Shown: in pieces, positions 17,440-26,736 of the stretch
Position numbering within the stretch: the stretch's first letter is position 1
How the letters are laid out: every line of letters begins with the position of its first letter
Assembly (NCBI GenBank): GCA_034430895.1
Contig: DAOUDW010000061.1
Coordinates: 1 to 64,000 of the forward strand
Direction of reading: 5' to 3'
DNA from: WVZH01 sp034430895
GTDB lineage: Bacteria > Chloroflexota > Anaerolineae > Anaerolineales > E44-bin32
Length of the DNA stretch: 64,000 bases
Notes under the pieces: model-generated
What the model was told of the DNA's origin: nothing
Database searches by the model: none
What the model saw: only the letters and a program-made list of their open reading frames with translations
Translations under genes and position numbers: made by a program

Positions 17440-19755
17440 CTACTCTAAAGGTTTCGGCACGGTGGGCTCCAGAAGCGCCTGACGCACGAATGAGTGTATC
17501 GGGGTGCTGCGTCGCTTTACCATCATCACCGTCACTTTTGCAAGCCGGGCGACGCGTTCCGTCATCTTTCCTACCAGGAGGTTTTTAAACACCGGTTCGT
17601 CACTTGCAGCGAGGACAATCAAGTCATACCCCTCCGCCTGTTCGAGGATGGTACTGGCAAGATCAGCACCTTCAACGATACGCAGTTCTAATGGATCGAA
17701 GTCGATCCCATCAACACTGTCCTGCAACGCTCGTGTTCCTCGCACACGACCTTGTTCATTGACATTATGGGGTACGACGTGCAGCGCTGTCACCGAAGCC
17801 GGATCGGGAGTTTCAGCCGCCGCCATGTCCACCGCCAGCTTGACCGCTCGCCGGCTGTTAGGTCCACCTGTAACCGGCACGAGCACTTTCTTCAAGGGAC
17901 GCCATTGACGATAGCGAACGACAACCACATCCGTCGGCGGATTGTCCACAATGGGATCGATCACTGAACCGAAAACCCTACCGGATGTGTGAGTGTAACC
18001 AGGCCAGCCGAGCACCATAAGATCGGAAGCATTTTCCATCGCCGTCTGACGTATTGCCGCGGATACATTCCGTCCGAGTCGAATGATGGTATGTACGGGA
18101 ACATCATAGCTGCGCGCTTGCTCGATCACTTCCTCCAGGTGTACGCGACCCTCACGGAGAAAAAGGCGGCCATCACCGAGTGTTAGCTGCGGAGGCACTT
18201 TGGCAACGTTCAACGCAAGCACCTCTCCCTGTCGCTGCTGCGCGAGGACTGCGCCAATCGTACCCAGAACCCTGGCCTCCTCCTTCGTCGACACAGGCAC
18301 CAGAACGGAATAATCTCGACTCACTAATACTTCTTCGAGCAGGATTTCTTTAGGCTTCTCCATCTCCTCGACACGCGAGAAATAAAAAGCATAGGCAAGC
18401 AAACCGATAACGACCCAGACAATGGTCACATACCAGGCAATGGAACTGAATTGAAAAACATACAACGCCAGTATGGCGTTAGAGAATATAGCCAGGACCG
18501 GTAATACCGGGAACCAAGGCACCATAAACCCGCGTTTGAGTTCAGGCTGCTGTAGCCGCAGGAACAGCACGGCGAGATTGACCATTAAAAACAAGAGCAA
18601 GAACATAATACTCGCCGCAGAAGCAACATCCTCGATGGGAAGCGTCCACGCCATGAGAACCATCAAGCCGCCTGTTGCCAACACGGCCAAATACGGCGTG
18701 TGACGTTCGGGATGAATCTTGGCGAAGAACGCCGGCAGATTGTGATCACGCCCCATGGCGAAAGATACCCGCGACGAAGCATACGTTGTGGCATTCAGTG
18801 CCGACATCGTTGAAGCCAATCCGCTCAGCAGCAGGATCAACCCACCGATACCAAACGGGAACACCTGCTTAGCAACTTCAATCACAGCAACTTCCCCCTG
18901 CTCGCCAAGATAAGCGTACCCCACCTGCCCCTGTGGTGGCTGTACAGCACCGATTGCCACAAAACCAACCAGAATATAAATCACGACTGCAATACCGATG
19001 GAATAGAAAACAGCCCGCGGGATGTTGCGATTCGGATCGATAACTTCCTCCCCCGACTGCGCAATAATCTCGTACCCTTCAAAGGCGATAAACGTCAATC
19101 CCATCGCCACGAAAACGCTGAAAAATCCGTTCGGAAAGAAATCCGAAGTGAAGCGCGTGTGCCATGCTTCCGTCCGCAGCATGGCTGCGATGCCGAAAAG
19201 TACCAGGCAGGCAAGTATGGCGATTTTGGTCACCGTGAGGAAATTACCGAGCGTGGCTGTTTCCGATGCGCCACGGTAATTGGTGGCGATAAAGAGAATT
19301 ATGATCAGCGTCATGAAAAGCCGGCTTAAAGGCTCTATGGCTAATCCAAATGTCGGTAGATTGAAAAGGAATACCAATTCAGCTGCAAAGCGACCGAACG
19401 CCAGCGCATACAGGCTTCCGGCTACAGTCTGGGCAAACCAGCTCATCCACCCGGACAAGAAACCCGGGGTTCCACCGAGGGCTTTCTTAATCCATTGATA
19501 GCCACCTCCTGCACCAGGAAATGCAGAACCAAGTTCAGCGTAGGACATCGCGGTAAACGAGGTAATGAGACCATTTAGGAAGAAGACCAGAATCAAGGCA
19601 GGGCCAGCAATACCGGCAGCTATACCTGTGAGGACGAAGATACCCGCGCCCACCATCCCGCCGACACCGATCATGGTAACGGTGAACAAATTGAGGTCAC
19701 GGCTGAGGGTTACTTCCTGCCTGCTCTGGGTATTTGTTCCACTATTTTCTGTCAA
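17440..19755 (-). CDS. APC amino-acid permease fused to two UspA domains
   Basis: 771 aa from TTG at 19755, which has GGAG 5 bases upstream; the longer frame to 19785 has none. Residues about 15-450 form a 12-helix APC superfamily transporter starting LFTVTMIGVGGMVGAGIFVL, the family's first unwound helix with the GxGxxxGxGIF pattern. A short linker leads to two tandem UspA-like domains (about 480-605 and 615-745), the first starting SVLVPVSTKEEARVLG and the second KKVLVPVTGGPNSRRAVK. UspA-like domains bind ATP or other adenine nucleotides and may adjust transport; that is inference. The substrate is probably an amino acid or cation. It is transcribed on its own from the minus strand. Confidence 0.9.
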   Translation of the reverse strand: MTENSGTNTQSRQEVTLSRDLNLFTVTMIGVGGMVGAGIFVLTGIAAGIAGPALILVFFLNGLITSFTAMSYAELGSAFPGAGGGYQWIKKALGGTPGFLSGWMSWFAQTVAGSLYALAFGRFAAELVFLFNLPTFGLAIEPLSRLFMTLIIILFIATNYRGASETATLGNFLTVTKIAILACLVLFGIAAMLRTEAWHTRFTSDFFPNGFFSVFVAMGLTFIAFEGYEIIAQSGEEVIDPNRNIPRAVFYSIGIAVVIYILVGFVAIGAVQPPQGQVGYAYLGEQGEVAVIEVAKQVFPFGIGGLILLLSGLASTMSALNATTYASSRVSFAMGRDHNLPAFFAKIHPERHTPYLAVLATGGLMVLMAWTLPIEDVASAASIMFLLLFLMVNLAVLFLRLQQPELKRGFMVPWFPVLPVLAIFSNAILALYVFQFSSIAWYVTIVWVVIGLLAYAFYFSRVEEMEKPKEILLEEVLVSRDYSVLVPVSTKEEARVLGTIGAVLAQQRQGEVLALNVAKVPPQLTLGDGRLFLREGRVHLEEVIEQARSYDVPVHTIIRLGRNVSAAIRQTAMENASDLMVLGWPGYTHTSGRVFGSVIDPIVDNPPTDVVVVRYRQWRPLKKVLVPVTGGPNSRRAVKLAVDMAAAETPDPASVTALHVVPHNVNEQGRVRGTRALQDSVDGIDFDPLELRIVEGADLASTILEQAEGYDLIVLAASDEPVFKNLLVGKMTERVARLAKVTVMMVKRRSTPIHSFVRQALLEPTVPKPLE

Positions 19756-19928
19756 ATGAACTCCTAGAAATCCGTCGAATTCCATCTACTACCAGATAGC
19801 CAACGAGCTATTGTACTCGAATCCTCTCGCATCGCCTATGTGGAAATTCGCATTTCAATTGATAAAAACGCTTATCCTGCAGGCTACGATGGAATATCAA
19901 CACGTAGCGCATCAATTTATATTTACAC

Positions 19929-19959
19929 AAAAAGAGGTGCACCCTTTCGGGTGCACCTC
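19929..19959 (-). terminator. Intrinsic terminator of ppdK
   Basis: On the minus strand GAGGTGCACCC, a GAAA tetraloop and GGGTGCACCTC form a perfect 11-bp stem (19934-19944 with 19949-19959), followed by TTTTT. It lies 30 bases after the ppdK stop. Confidence 0.93.
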
Positions 19960-19988
19960 GATCGCTTGATAAACACTGAGTTATTCGT

Positions 19989-22679
19989 TCAGGAATCGAG
20001 TGCGGCATGTGCTGCTGCGAGACGCGCAATCGGCACACGGAACGGCGAACAACTCACATAGTTTAATCCGTACTCATGGCATTGACGGATCGATTCGGGA
20101 TCTCCACCATGTTCGCCGCATATGCCCACTTCCAATTCAGGACGTGTCTCACGTCCCTCGTTGGTGGCGATCTGCATCAAACGCCCTACGCCATCTCGGT
20201 CGATCGTCTGGAATGGATTTCTCGGCAAGATGCCCTTTTCCAGATACTCGATCAAGAAACCGGCTTCAGCATCGTCACGGCTAATACCAAAGGTGGTTTG
20301 CGTCAAGTCGTTGGTTCCGAAGGAGAAGAATTGAGCGAACTTGGCCATTTCCTTGGCCGTCAATGCCGCGCGAGGTATTTCGATCATGGTACCAAACTTG
20401 TAATCGATTTCATTACCCTGTTCTTTCATCACCTGCTTGGCAACTTCTTCCAGTGTCGACTGCTGGACTTTCAGTTCGTTCACGTGACTGGTAAGTGGGA
20501 TCATCACCTCGGGGTGCACTTCCACGCCATCTTTTGTCACTTGGCATGCAGCTTCAAAAATCGCTCGAACCTGCATCTTGGTTACACCAGGCATGTGGAT
20601 ACCAAGACGAACGCCGCGCAATCCCAGCATCGGATTGGCTTCTCGCATGGATTCAACAGCCGCTAACATTTCCTCTTTCTCAGCCAGCTCTTTTTTATCA
20701 CCACCCTTGACTTTCAGCGTAGTGACATCTACAAGTAGCTTTTCATGACTGGGAAGGAATTCGTGAAGTGGCGGATCGATCAACCGAATGATGACCGGCA
20801 AGCCGTCCATCACGCGAAACAAGCCCGCAAAATCTTCCCTCTGGAACGGAAGCAGTTTGTCCAGAGCCTGATCGCGTTCTTTCTCGCTTTTGGCCAGGAT
20901 CATCTGCTGCACGAAGGGCAGTCGTTCTGTTTCGAAGAACATGTGCTCGGTACGGCATAAACCGATACCCTGTGCACCGTAATCGCGGGCGCGCTGTGCG
21001 TCACGCGGGTAGTCAGCGTTTGCCCAAACACCCAAACGACGAATTTCATCCGCCCAGGAGAGCAGTTTGATCAGGTAAGGATCGTTGATATCCGGCACCA
21101 CGGTTTCCAATTGGCCTACGAACACCTCGCCAAGCGTGCCATCAATCGAGACCCAATCTCCCTCTTTAATCACCTGGTCTTCGACGGTCATTTGACGTTT
21201 TGAAAGGTCCAACACCAGCACGGAGCAACCAACGACTGCCGGCTTGCCGAATTGGCGTGCAACCAGGGCAGCATGGCTTGTCCGTCCACCTCGACTGGTG
21301 AGGATTCCTTTCGCCGCCAGCATTCCGTGCACATCATCGGGCTTGGTCTCAGGACGAACCATGATGACCTCGCGCCCATCCTCTTTGGCCCACTGCTCGG
21401 CAGTGTCGGCGTCGAAAGCAATCTGGCCTACGGCCGCGCCAGGCGATACGTTCAAGCCCTCAGCGATTTTTTTGCCTGCCTCGGTGGCGGCCTTTTTTGC
21501 CTCGGTGTCGAATTGCGGATGCAGGAAGAAATCTACCTGATCCGACGAAACTCGTTTCACCGCTTCTTCCTTTGAAATCAGACCCTCGCCCACCAGATCG
21601 ACTGCGATACGGACTGCTGCCTGCGCAGTGCGCTTACTGTCACGCGTCTGCAGCATCCAGAGTTTGCCGCGCTCGATGGTGAACTCGACATCCTGAACCT
21701 CGCGGTAGTGATTTTCGAGGTTATCGAGGATGGCTGCGAATTGCTTGTAAATATCGGGCATTTTTTTATCTAATTCTTCAATTTCGAGCGTTTGGCGGAT
21801 ACCCGCAACCACGTCCTCACCCTGGGCGTTGATCAAGAAGTCACCTTCGATGTCTTTTGTACCCACGGTGATGTTGCGTGTCGTCGCAACACCCGTGCCC
21901 GAGTCATCGCCCATGTTACCGAAGACCATGGTCTGGATATTCACGCCTGTACCAAGATCGTGAGAGATACCTGCGCCGTTACGATAAGCCACGGCGCGTT
22001 TCCCGTTCCAGGAAGCGAATACCGCTTCGGTCGCCATTCGCAATTGATCGTATGGGTCCGTCGGGAAATCCTTGCCGGTGTTCTCTTTGACGATCTTCTT
22101 GAATTCTTCGGTGATCTCTATCCAATCATCAGCGGAGAGTTCAGCGTCGGTCTCCACGCCGCGTTTCTTGCGGTATTCCGTGATGACTTCTTCGAAAGGC
22201 ACATCGGATACACCCATCACGACCGAGCCGAACATCTGCACCAATCGCCGATAGGAATCGTAGACGAATCGAGCGTCGCCCGTCAATTCGATCATGCCTT
22301 TCGCAGTCTCATCGTTGAGACCGATATTAAGAACGGTGTCCATCATGCCGGGCATCGAGAACTTGGCGCCTGAGCGGCTGGAAACGAGAAGGGGGTTTTT
22401 AACGTCACCAAATGTCTTCCCTGTCTTCTTTTCCACATCTTTCATCGCTTCAAGTTCCTGGTCCCACAAGCCTTCGGGGAATTTCTCCCCCGCGTCCAGA
22501 TATGCGTTGCAAGCTTCGGTGGTCACCGTAAAACCTGGAGGTACAGGAGCGCCGATGCGAGTCATATCACCCAGATTGGCACCCTTGCCACCGAGCAAGG
22601 CCCGCGTGCCGTCCCAAGAGCCGGCATTCTTCTCAGCCTTCTCTACCTCTTCGAACAGATAAACCCATTGTTTTGCCAT
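19989..22679 (-). CDS. ppdK: Pyruvate, phosphate dikinase
   Basis: 896 aa, the usual length. It interconverts pyruvate, ATP and phosphate with PEP, AMP and pyrophosphate in the cytosol. The N-terminal ATP-grasp part has LLGGKGANLGDMTRIGAPVP. The swivelling phosphohistidine domain has GGRTSHAALVARQFGKPAVV (His near residue 465). The C-terminal PEP/pyruvate barrel has GIGLCRTEHMFF, GLRGVRLGI and the catalytic Cys in VGICGEHGGDPESI. The ATG has GGAGG upstream, which is itself preceded by a short palindrome (22691-22708). It stands alone between a terminator and the suf cluster. It may serve glycolysis with PPi economy or gluconeogenesis. Confidence 0.97.
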   Translation of the reverse strand: MAKQWVYLFEEVEKAEKNAGSWDGTRALLGGKGANLGDMTRIGAPVPPGFTVTTEACNAYLDAGEKFPEGLWDQELEAMKDVEKKTGKTFGDVKNPLLVSSRSGAKFSMPGMMDTVLNIGLNDETAKGMIELTGDARFVYDSYRRLVQMFGSVVMGVSDVPFEEVITEYRKKRGVETDAELSADDWIEITEEFKKIVKENTGKDFPTDPYDQLRMATEAVFASWNGKRAVAYRNGAGISHDLGTGVNIQTMVFGNMGDDSGTGVATTRNITVGTKDIEGDFLINAQGEDVVAGIRQTLEIEELDKKMPDIYKQFAAILDNLENHYREVQDVEFTIERGKLWMLQTRDSKRTAQAAVRIAVDLVGEGLISKEEAVKRVSSDQVDFFLHPQFDTEAKKAATEAGKKIAEGLNVSPGAAVGQIAFDADTAEQWAKEDGREVIMVRPETKPDDVHGMLAAKGILTSRGGRTSHAALVARQFGKPAVVGCSVLVLDLSKRQMTVEDQVIKEGDWVSIDGTLGEVFVGQLETVVPDINDPYLIKLLSWADEIRRLGVWANADYPRDAQRARDYGAQGIGLCRTEHMFFETERLPFVQQMILAKSEKERDQALDKLLPFQREDFAGLFRVMDGLPVIIRLIDPPLHEFLPSHEKLLVDVTTLKVKGGDKKELAEKEEMLAAVESMREANPMLGLRGVRLGIHMPGVTKMQVRAIFEAACQVTKDGVEVHPEVMIPLTSHVNELKVQQSTLEEVAKQVMKEQGNEIDYKFGTMIEIPRAALTAKEMAKFAQFFSFGTNDLTQTTFGISRDDAEAGFLIEYLEKGILPRNPFQTIDRDGVGRLMQIATNEGRETRPELEVGICGEHGGDPESIRQCHEYGLNYVSCSPFRVPIARLAAAHAALDS

Positions 22680-22690
22680 TTAAGTCCTCC

Positions 22691-22708
22691 ATACTCCGAG
22701 TGGAGTAT
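22691..22708 (-). promoter_or_regulatory. Palindrome just upstream of the ppdK ribosome-binding site
   Basis: ATACTCC (22691-22697), four bases, and GGAGTAT (22702-22708) form a perfect inverted repeat ending a few bases before the GGAGGA ribosome-binding site of ppdK. It could be an operator or an mRNA hairpin. The GGAG inside the stem mimics the ribosome-binding site. Confidence 0.4.
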
Positions 22709-22790
22709 TTATATCAACGCGACAATATCCGCGCCGCGTCCGCTGCTTTCACGGCCACGGCGCCACTCACACAATTTGTAATCATAATAC

Positions 22791-22818
22791 AAAAACACCC
22801 CACTGTCAGGGGCGTTTC
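22791..22818 (-). terminator. Intrinsic terminator of the suf operon
   Basis: In minus-strand RNA, AAACGCCCC (22809-22817) pairs with GGGGTGTTT (22793-22801), with one G-U pair and a TGACAGT-type loop, followed by TTTTTG. It lies 55 bases after the Rieske gene stop and closes the minus-strand suf operon. Confidence 0.8.
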
Positions 22819-22871
22819 GTCATATTTATCGACTTACATATAACGTATGCTTCGCCACAGTTGATTCACGC

Positions 22872-23225
22872 TCAGGTTGCTTCCATGGGGAAACCCACCA
22901 GAATTTGCTGACCTTCGATTCGCACCGGATAAGCGGCGATATCTACGACGGCCGGCATGGAAAGCACCTTTCCGCTTTCCAGATCAAATCGAGCGCCGTG
23001 ACGAGGACATTCGATCGAATGGTCAACCAGATCTCCCTCCGCAACCGGCCCCTGATCGTGCGAGCAGACGTCATCAATGGCATAAAGTTTTCCGGCGATG
23101 TTAAAAATGGCGATCGGTGTACCGTCGACTTCCAAATATAAGCGCTCACCGTTCCCCAATTCTCCCACATCTGCGACGGCTACAAACTCAAGCTTCTCGT
23201 CCGGAAGTTTACGATAATTAAACAT
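22872..23225 (-). CDS. Rieske [2Fe-2S] ferredoxin-like protein
   Basis: 117 aa. A single soluble Rieske domain of the non-haem type: the cluster ligands are CSHDQG (Cys-x-His) and CPRHGARFD (Cys-x2-His), spaced as in small Rieske ferredoxins such as BphF/NirD relatives. There is no signal peptide or membrane helix, so it acts in the cytoplasm. It is the last gene of the suf operon, 6 bases after sufU. Electron donation during Fe-S assembly is a guess from context; such Rieske genes are often found at the end of sufBCDSU clusters. Confidence 0.9.
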   Translation of the reverse strand: MFNYRKLPDEKLEFVAVADVGELGNGERLYLEVDGTPIAIFNIAGKLYAIDDVCSHDQGPVAEGDLVDHSIECPRHGARFDLESGKVLSMPAVVDIAAYPVRIEGQQILVGFPMEAT

Positions 23226-23231
23226 AGCCGT

Positions 23232-23627
23232 CTACTCCAGCGTTCGCTCATCCTCGATCGTATCCAATCCATAGATACCTGCTTTCAGCACTTTCAATGA
23301 AAGCAGCGCACACTTTAATCGGATAGGTCCTACATCGATCCCTAACATTTCCAGTACATCTTGCTTACCGAGCTCGCGTATCTCATCGAGCTTTTTTCCG
23401 ACAATCGACTCTACGAGTAAATCGGCAGAAGCAATCGAAATGGCACATCCCTCACCGGAATAGGCTGCCTCTGTCACTCGACCATCCTCGTCGACGCGAA
23501 GATCGATCCGAATCCGGTCGCCACACAGGGGATTGTCATCCTCATAGGAGTAGTCATGCGGATCGAGTGATCCCTGCATGCGAGGGTTCTTGTAACGATC
23601 AATGATTTGTTCTCGATAAAGATCCAT
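23232..23627 (-). CDS. sufU: SufU sulfur-transfer/Fe-S assembly protein
   Basis: 131 aa from the ATG at 23627 (MDLYREQIIDRYKNPRMQG), the normal SufU start; the open frame extends further upstream but overlaps sufS. The three conserved Cys are in NPLCGDRI, GEGCAIS and PIRLKCALL, with the conserved Asp after the first Cys. In Firmicutes SufU is a zinc-dependent sulfurtransferase that accepts persulfide from SufS. It lies between sufS and the Rieske gene, so it is part of the same operon. Confidence 0.94.
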   Translation of the reverse strand: MDLYREQIIDRYKNPRMQGSLDPHDYSYEDDNPLCGDRIRIDLRVDEDGRVTEAAYSGEGCAISIASADLLVESIVGKKLDEIRELGKQDVLEMLGIDVGPIRLKCALLSLKVLKAGIYGLDTIEDERTLE

Positions 23628-23709
23628 ATTTTCGGATCTACCTTTAGGGTTATTCCTGATCTGCGCAAGCATCGCAGCGCTTACGAATGCCGTGTTGGGG
23701 TTAGCCGTG

Positions 23710-24957
23710 TTAGATATCAAACACCTGGATTGCTTTATGCAATCCCTCGACCAGAAGATCTACTTCATCTATCGTATTGTATAGGTAAAATGAAGCACGC
23801 ACGGAAGCCGGGATATCGAAGCGCTCGTGAATCGGCATAGTGCAGTGATGACCGGCACGCACCGCAACTCCATCGTCATCCAGAATCTGCGCCACATCGT
23901 GCGGGTGTAAACCCGCCATGGTAAAGGATAACACCCCGGCACGCACCGCCAACTCTGGCCCATAGACAGTTACACCGGGGACCTCACTGAGGCGATCCAG
24001 CGCATAACCTGTTATCCTCTGCTCGTGGGCGTGAACAGCATCGATCCCCACCTCGTTCAAAAAATCAACGGCAGCACCCAAGCCAATTGCTTGTGCGATC
24101 GCTGGCGTGCCTGCTTCGAATTTCCAGGGGATCTCGGCCGTCGTGAAGCCGTCAAGACGAACTCGCTTGATCATATCCCCGCCGCCCAGAAACGGCGGCA
24201 TCTCTTCCAAAAGCGCCTCACGACCATATAGGACGCCAATCCCTGTAGGACCACACATTTTATGGCCTGAGAAGGCGTAGAAATCCACACCCAATTCAGA
24301 GACATTCACAGGCATATGCGGTACGGATTGCGCGCCATCGATCAGGACCAGTGCGTCCGCCTCATGGGCCATGGTCGTCATCTGCGCCACAGGATTGATC
24401 GTTCCCAACATATTGGATACATGTACGATCCCGACCAAACGCGGACCTTGATCCAACAGCGATTTGTAGGCTTCCAGATCCAACCGTCCCTCATCGGTCA
24501 CGGGAACGAATTCCAACTGCAGACCAATCTCCTGGGCCAGGATTTGCCAGGGCACAATGTTGGAGTGATGCTCCATTTCCGTGAGCAGCACAAGGTCGCC
24601 GGATTTCAAATTTGCCCGCCCCCATGCATTTGCCACCAGGTTGATCGATTCGGTTGCATTACGAGTAAAAATCAGTTCGCGGGCTGATTTTGCACCGATA
24701 AAATCGGCAATACGCTGCCGGGCATCTTCGTGAGCTTGAGTCGCTTCTTCGGCCAGACGGTGGATACCACGATGGATATTCGAATTTTTCTGTTCGTAAA
24801 ACGACACGGCAGCCTGGATCACAGATTTTGGCTTCTGCGAAGTCGCGGCCGAATCGAGATACACCAACCTCGTGCCCGGCCGGACTTCCCGTGAGAGAAC
24901 AGGGAACTGCTCCCGGATTTCCTCTACATCAAGTACCTTCACATGAGGTCCCAACAT
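23710..24957 (-). CDS. sufS: Cysteine desulfurase SufS
   Basis: 415 aa, the normal length for group II desulfurases. It takes sulfur from cysteine with PLP and holds it as a persulfide. Signs: VYLDSAATSQKP near the start, ATESINLVANAWG, EHHSNIVPWQ, the PLP Lys in FSGHKMCGPTGIG, and the catalytic Cys in VRAGHHCTMPIHERF. The short group II loop around that Cys fits a SufU-dependent enzyme. It lies between the unknown 102-aa gene and sufU. Confidence 0.96.
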   Translation of the reverse strand: MLGPHVKVLDVEEIREQFPVLSREVRPGTRLVYLDSAATSQKPKSVIQAAVSFYEQKNSNIHRGIHRLAEEATQAHEDARQRIADFIGAKSARELIFTRNATESINLVANAWGRANLKSGDLVLLTEMEHHSNIVPWQILAQEIGLQLEFVPVTDEGRLDLEAYKSLLDQGPRLVGIVHVSNMLGTINPVAQMTTMAHEADALVLIDGAQSVPHMPVNVSELGVDFYAFSGHKMCGPTGIGVLYGREALLEEMPPFLGGGDMIKRVRLDGFTTAEIPWKFEAGTPAIAQAIGLGAAVDFLNEVGIDAVHAHEQRITGYALDRLSEVPGVTVYGPELAVRAGVLSFTMAGLHPHDVAQILDDDGVAVRAGHHCTMPIHERFDIPASVRASFYLYNTIDEVDLLVEGLHKAIQVFDI

Positions 24958-24972
24958 GCGAATACCTGCCTT

Positions 24973-25281
24973 TTATTTCTTTTTCTTCGACCTCGAACGT
25001 TTCGCAGATCGCCGTTTCGTCGCTGGACGGATCTTCTCACTTCCCTGGGGGCACCACAATACACGATCTGGAACCATCCATCCATCGGTGAGATAGACAT
25101 CATCCGAGAACTGGACGGCGACGCGTTTTTCTTCGGCCTGGACCACAACGCCCTCCATCCAGTCTCGGACACGCCGTCCTTCCCGATCGTGATCGCAAAA
25201 TACCTCCACACGATCACCAACCTGGTACTGCTCTTGGGTTACCTGGCCATCAATTAATGGATTTATAGATTTTTTCGTCAC
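24973..25281 (-). CDS. Small basic protein of the suf operon, unknown
   Basis: 102 aa, 15 bases upstream of sufS and 39 bases downstream of sufD, so it is inside the operon. The middle (YQVGDRVEVFCDHDREGRRV ... WMEGVVVQAEEKRVAVQFSD) alternates short strands and turns like a small SH3- or Tudor-like barrel. It is followed by a very basic tail (RRSAKRSRSKKKK) that suggests nucleic-acid contact. Cys residues are few (FCDHD, LWCPQG). I do not recognise a named family. The basic tail and the position between sufD and sufS are unusual. Confidence 0.75.
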   Translation of the reverse strand: MTKKSINPLIDGQVTQEQYQVGDRVEVFCDHDREGRRVRDWMEGVVVQAEEKRVAVQFSDDVYLTDGWMVPDRVLWCPQGSEKIRPATKRRSAKRSRSKKKK

Positions 25282-25320
25282 TTTGAATACCCCGCCTTTA
25301 ATATGAGCTGAGCCGCCTGA

Positions 25321-26688
25321 TTATGCAGGTGATGAATCATAACCTGATAATTTCTCGTCGATCATTCCCCGAAAGCGTTCACGAACCGCTTCAAAGGGAA
25401 TACGTTCCATAATAGGTGCGAAGAAGCCATCGATTACCAACCGTTCTGCCTCCTCCCGGGGAAAACCTCGGGACATTAGATAGAATATCGGTTCGGCTTC
25501 CAATTGTCCAACCGTGGCGCCATGTGTACAGCGAACATCATCAGCCAGGATTTCTAATCCTGGTATTGAATCTGCACGCGCCCTTTCACTCAAAATCAGA
25601 TTGCGGTTCGCCTGGTAACCGTCCGTATTTTGCGCACCGGGCGCTACATAGATCATACCTTGCCAAACCGAACGGCTTCGACCCAGAAGCGCTCCCTTGA
25701 AAAGTAAATCGCTGGTCGTATTGGGCGCCTTATGGTTCTGCTGCGTGTCGTGATCCAGATGCTGATCGCCGTTCGCAAAATAAAATGCGGACATACGTCC
25801 TTCAGCGCCCGGACCGAGAAGGTCGATGTCGCTAAAATTCTTGGTCAATCGGCTGCCCACCGCGCCGAAAATCCAATGCAACTTTGCACCTGCTTCTATT
25901 TTTGCACGTTCGTGGGAAAAATTCCACATCCTCTTCCCGAGATTTTGCACCTCGACGAATGTAAAATCCGCGCCCTTCCCTACATAGATCTCTACGATCC
26001 CAGCGTGCAGGGAGTCGCCATTTTGACTTTTAGGGGATGCCAGTTCGTGAACAAAGGTCGCAGAAGCTCCTTCTTCAAGGACGATCAGCAAACGGCTGAA
26101 AAACGCCGCATCGATTCCCGTCGGCCAAAATACCGCATGCAAAGGTTGTTCGAGATGGACATTCTTGGGGACAAACAATAACACGCCATCTTTCACCAAC
26201 CCTGCCGTCAGCGCCGAAAACATCCCCTCATCATCTGATACCACTTTACTGAGATGATCTTCCAGAATCGCTTCATGATCTTTTACCGCCGTCGCCCAAT
26301 CGGTAAAGACCACTCCTTGATTGGCGAGTCCTGCGTCGTTGTTCATCTGGGGAGGATGCCCGGGTTTAAGAATTAGCAGTGCGCCATGCTGCTCGGCCGC
26401 CAGGGGCTCAAATAATGCAGGATTCACTTCTACCTCGTCTGCGGATTTCAAGGCAAACGAATCAACAGGAAGGGCGCGGATATCCGTACGACGCCATGGC
26501 TCGTCCTTCAACGTCGGCAGCGGAATTTCTTTGAAGCGCTCCCACGCGGCCAAACGTTTTTCCGCCATCCAATCCGGTTCGTTCAGCTCCGCAGAAACCC
26601 GCCGTACATCCGCTTCCGAGAAAGGAAATTCGACCGTTTTGCGTCTGCTGACTGATCGCTTCCGTTTCGTAACTGTACGAGTGCCCAT
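25321..26688 (-). CDS. sufD: Fe-S assembly scaffold subunit SufD
   Basis: 455 aa, SufB/SufD family. The C-terminal beta-helix part shows the family signature: LGRSRSVWQGMIYVAPGAQN, RADSIPGLEILADDVRCTHG and GATVGQLEAEPIFYLMSRG. The His in RCTHGATVG matches the SufD residue that lies at the SufB-SufD interface. It is shorter at the N-terminus than SufB and begins with a basic stretch (RTVTKRKRSVSRRK). It partners SufB and SufC in the SufBC2D complex. It starts 48 bases after sufB. Confidence 0.95.
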   Translation of the reverse strand: MGTRTVTKRKRSVSRRKTVEFPFSEADVRRVSAELNEPDWMAEKRLAAWERFKEIPLPTLKDEPWRRTDIRALPVDSFALKSADEVEVNPALFEPLAAEQHGALLILKPGHPPQMNNDAGLANQGVVFTDWATAVKDHEAILEDHLSKVVSDDEGMFSALTAGLVKDGVLLFVPKNVHLEQPLHAVFWPTGIDAAFFSRLLIVLEEGASATFVHELASPKSQNGDSLHAGIVEIYVGKGADFTFVEVQNLGKRMWNFSHERAKIEAGAKLHWIFGAVGSRLTKNFSDIDLLGPGAEGRMSAFYFANGDQHLDHDTQQNHKAPNTTSDLLFKGALLGRSRSVWQGMIYVAPGAQNTDGYQANRNLILSERARADSIPGLEILADDVRCTHGATVGQLEAEPIFYLMSRGFPREEAERLVIDGFFAPIMERIPFEAVRERFRGMIDEKLSGYDSSPA

Positions 26689-26736
26689 TACGCTAATAAT
26701 CCTTTTCTTTATACCTTCAATATCGAAACGAATAAA

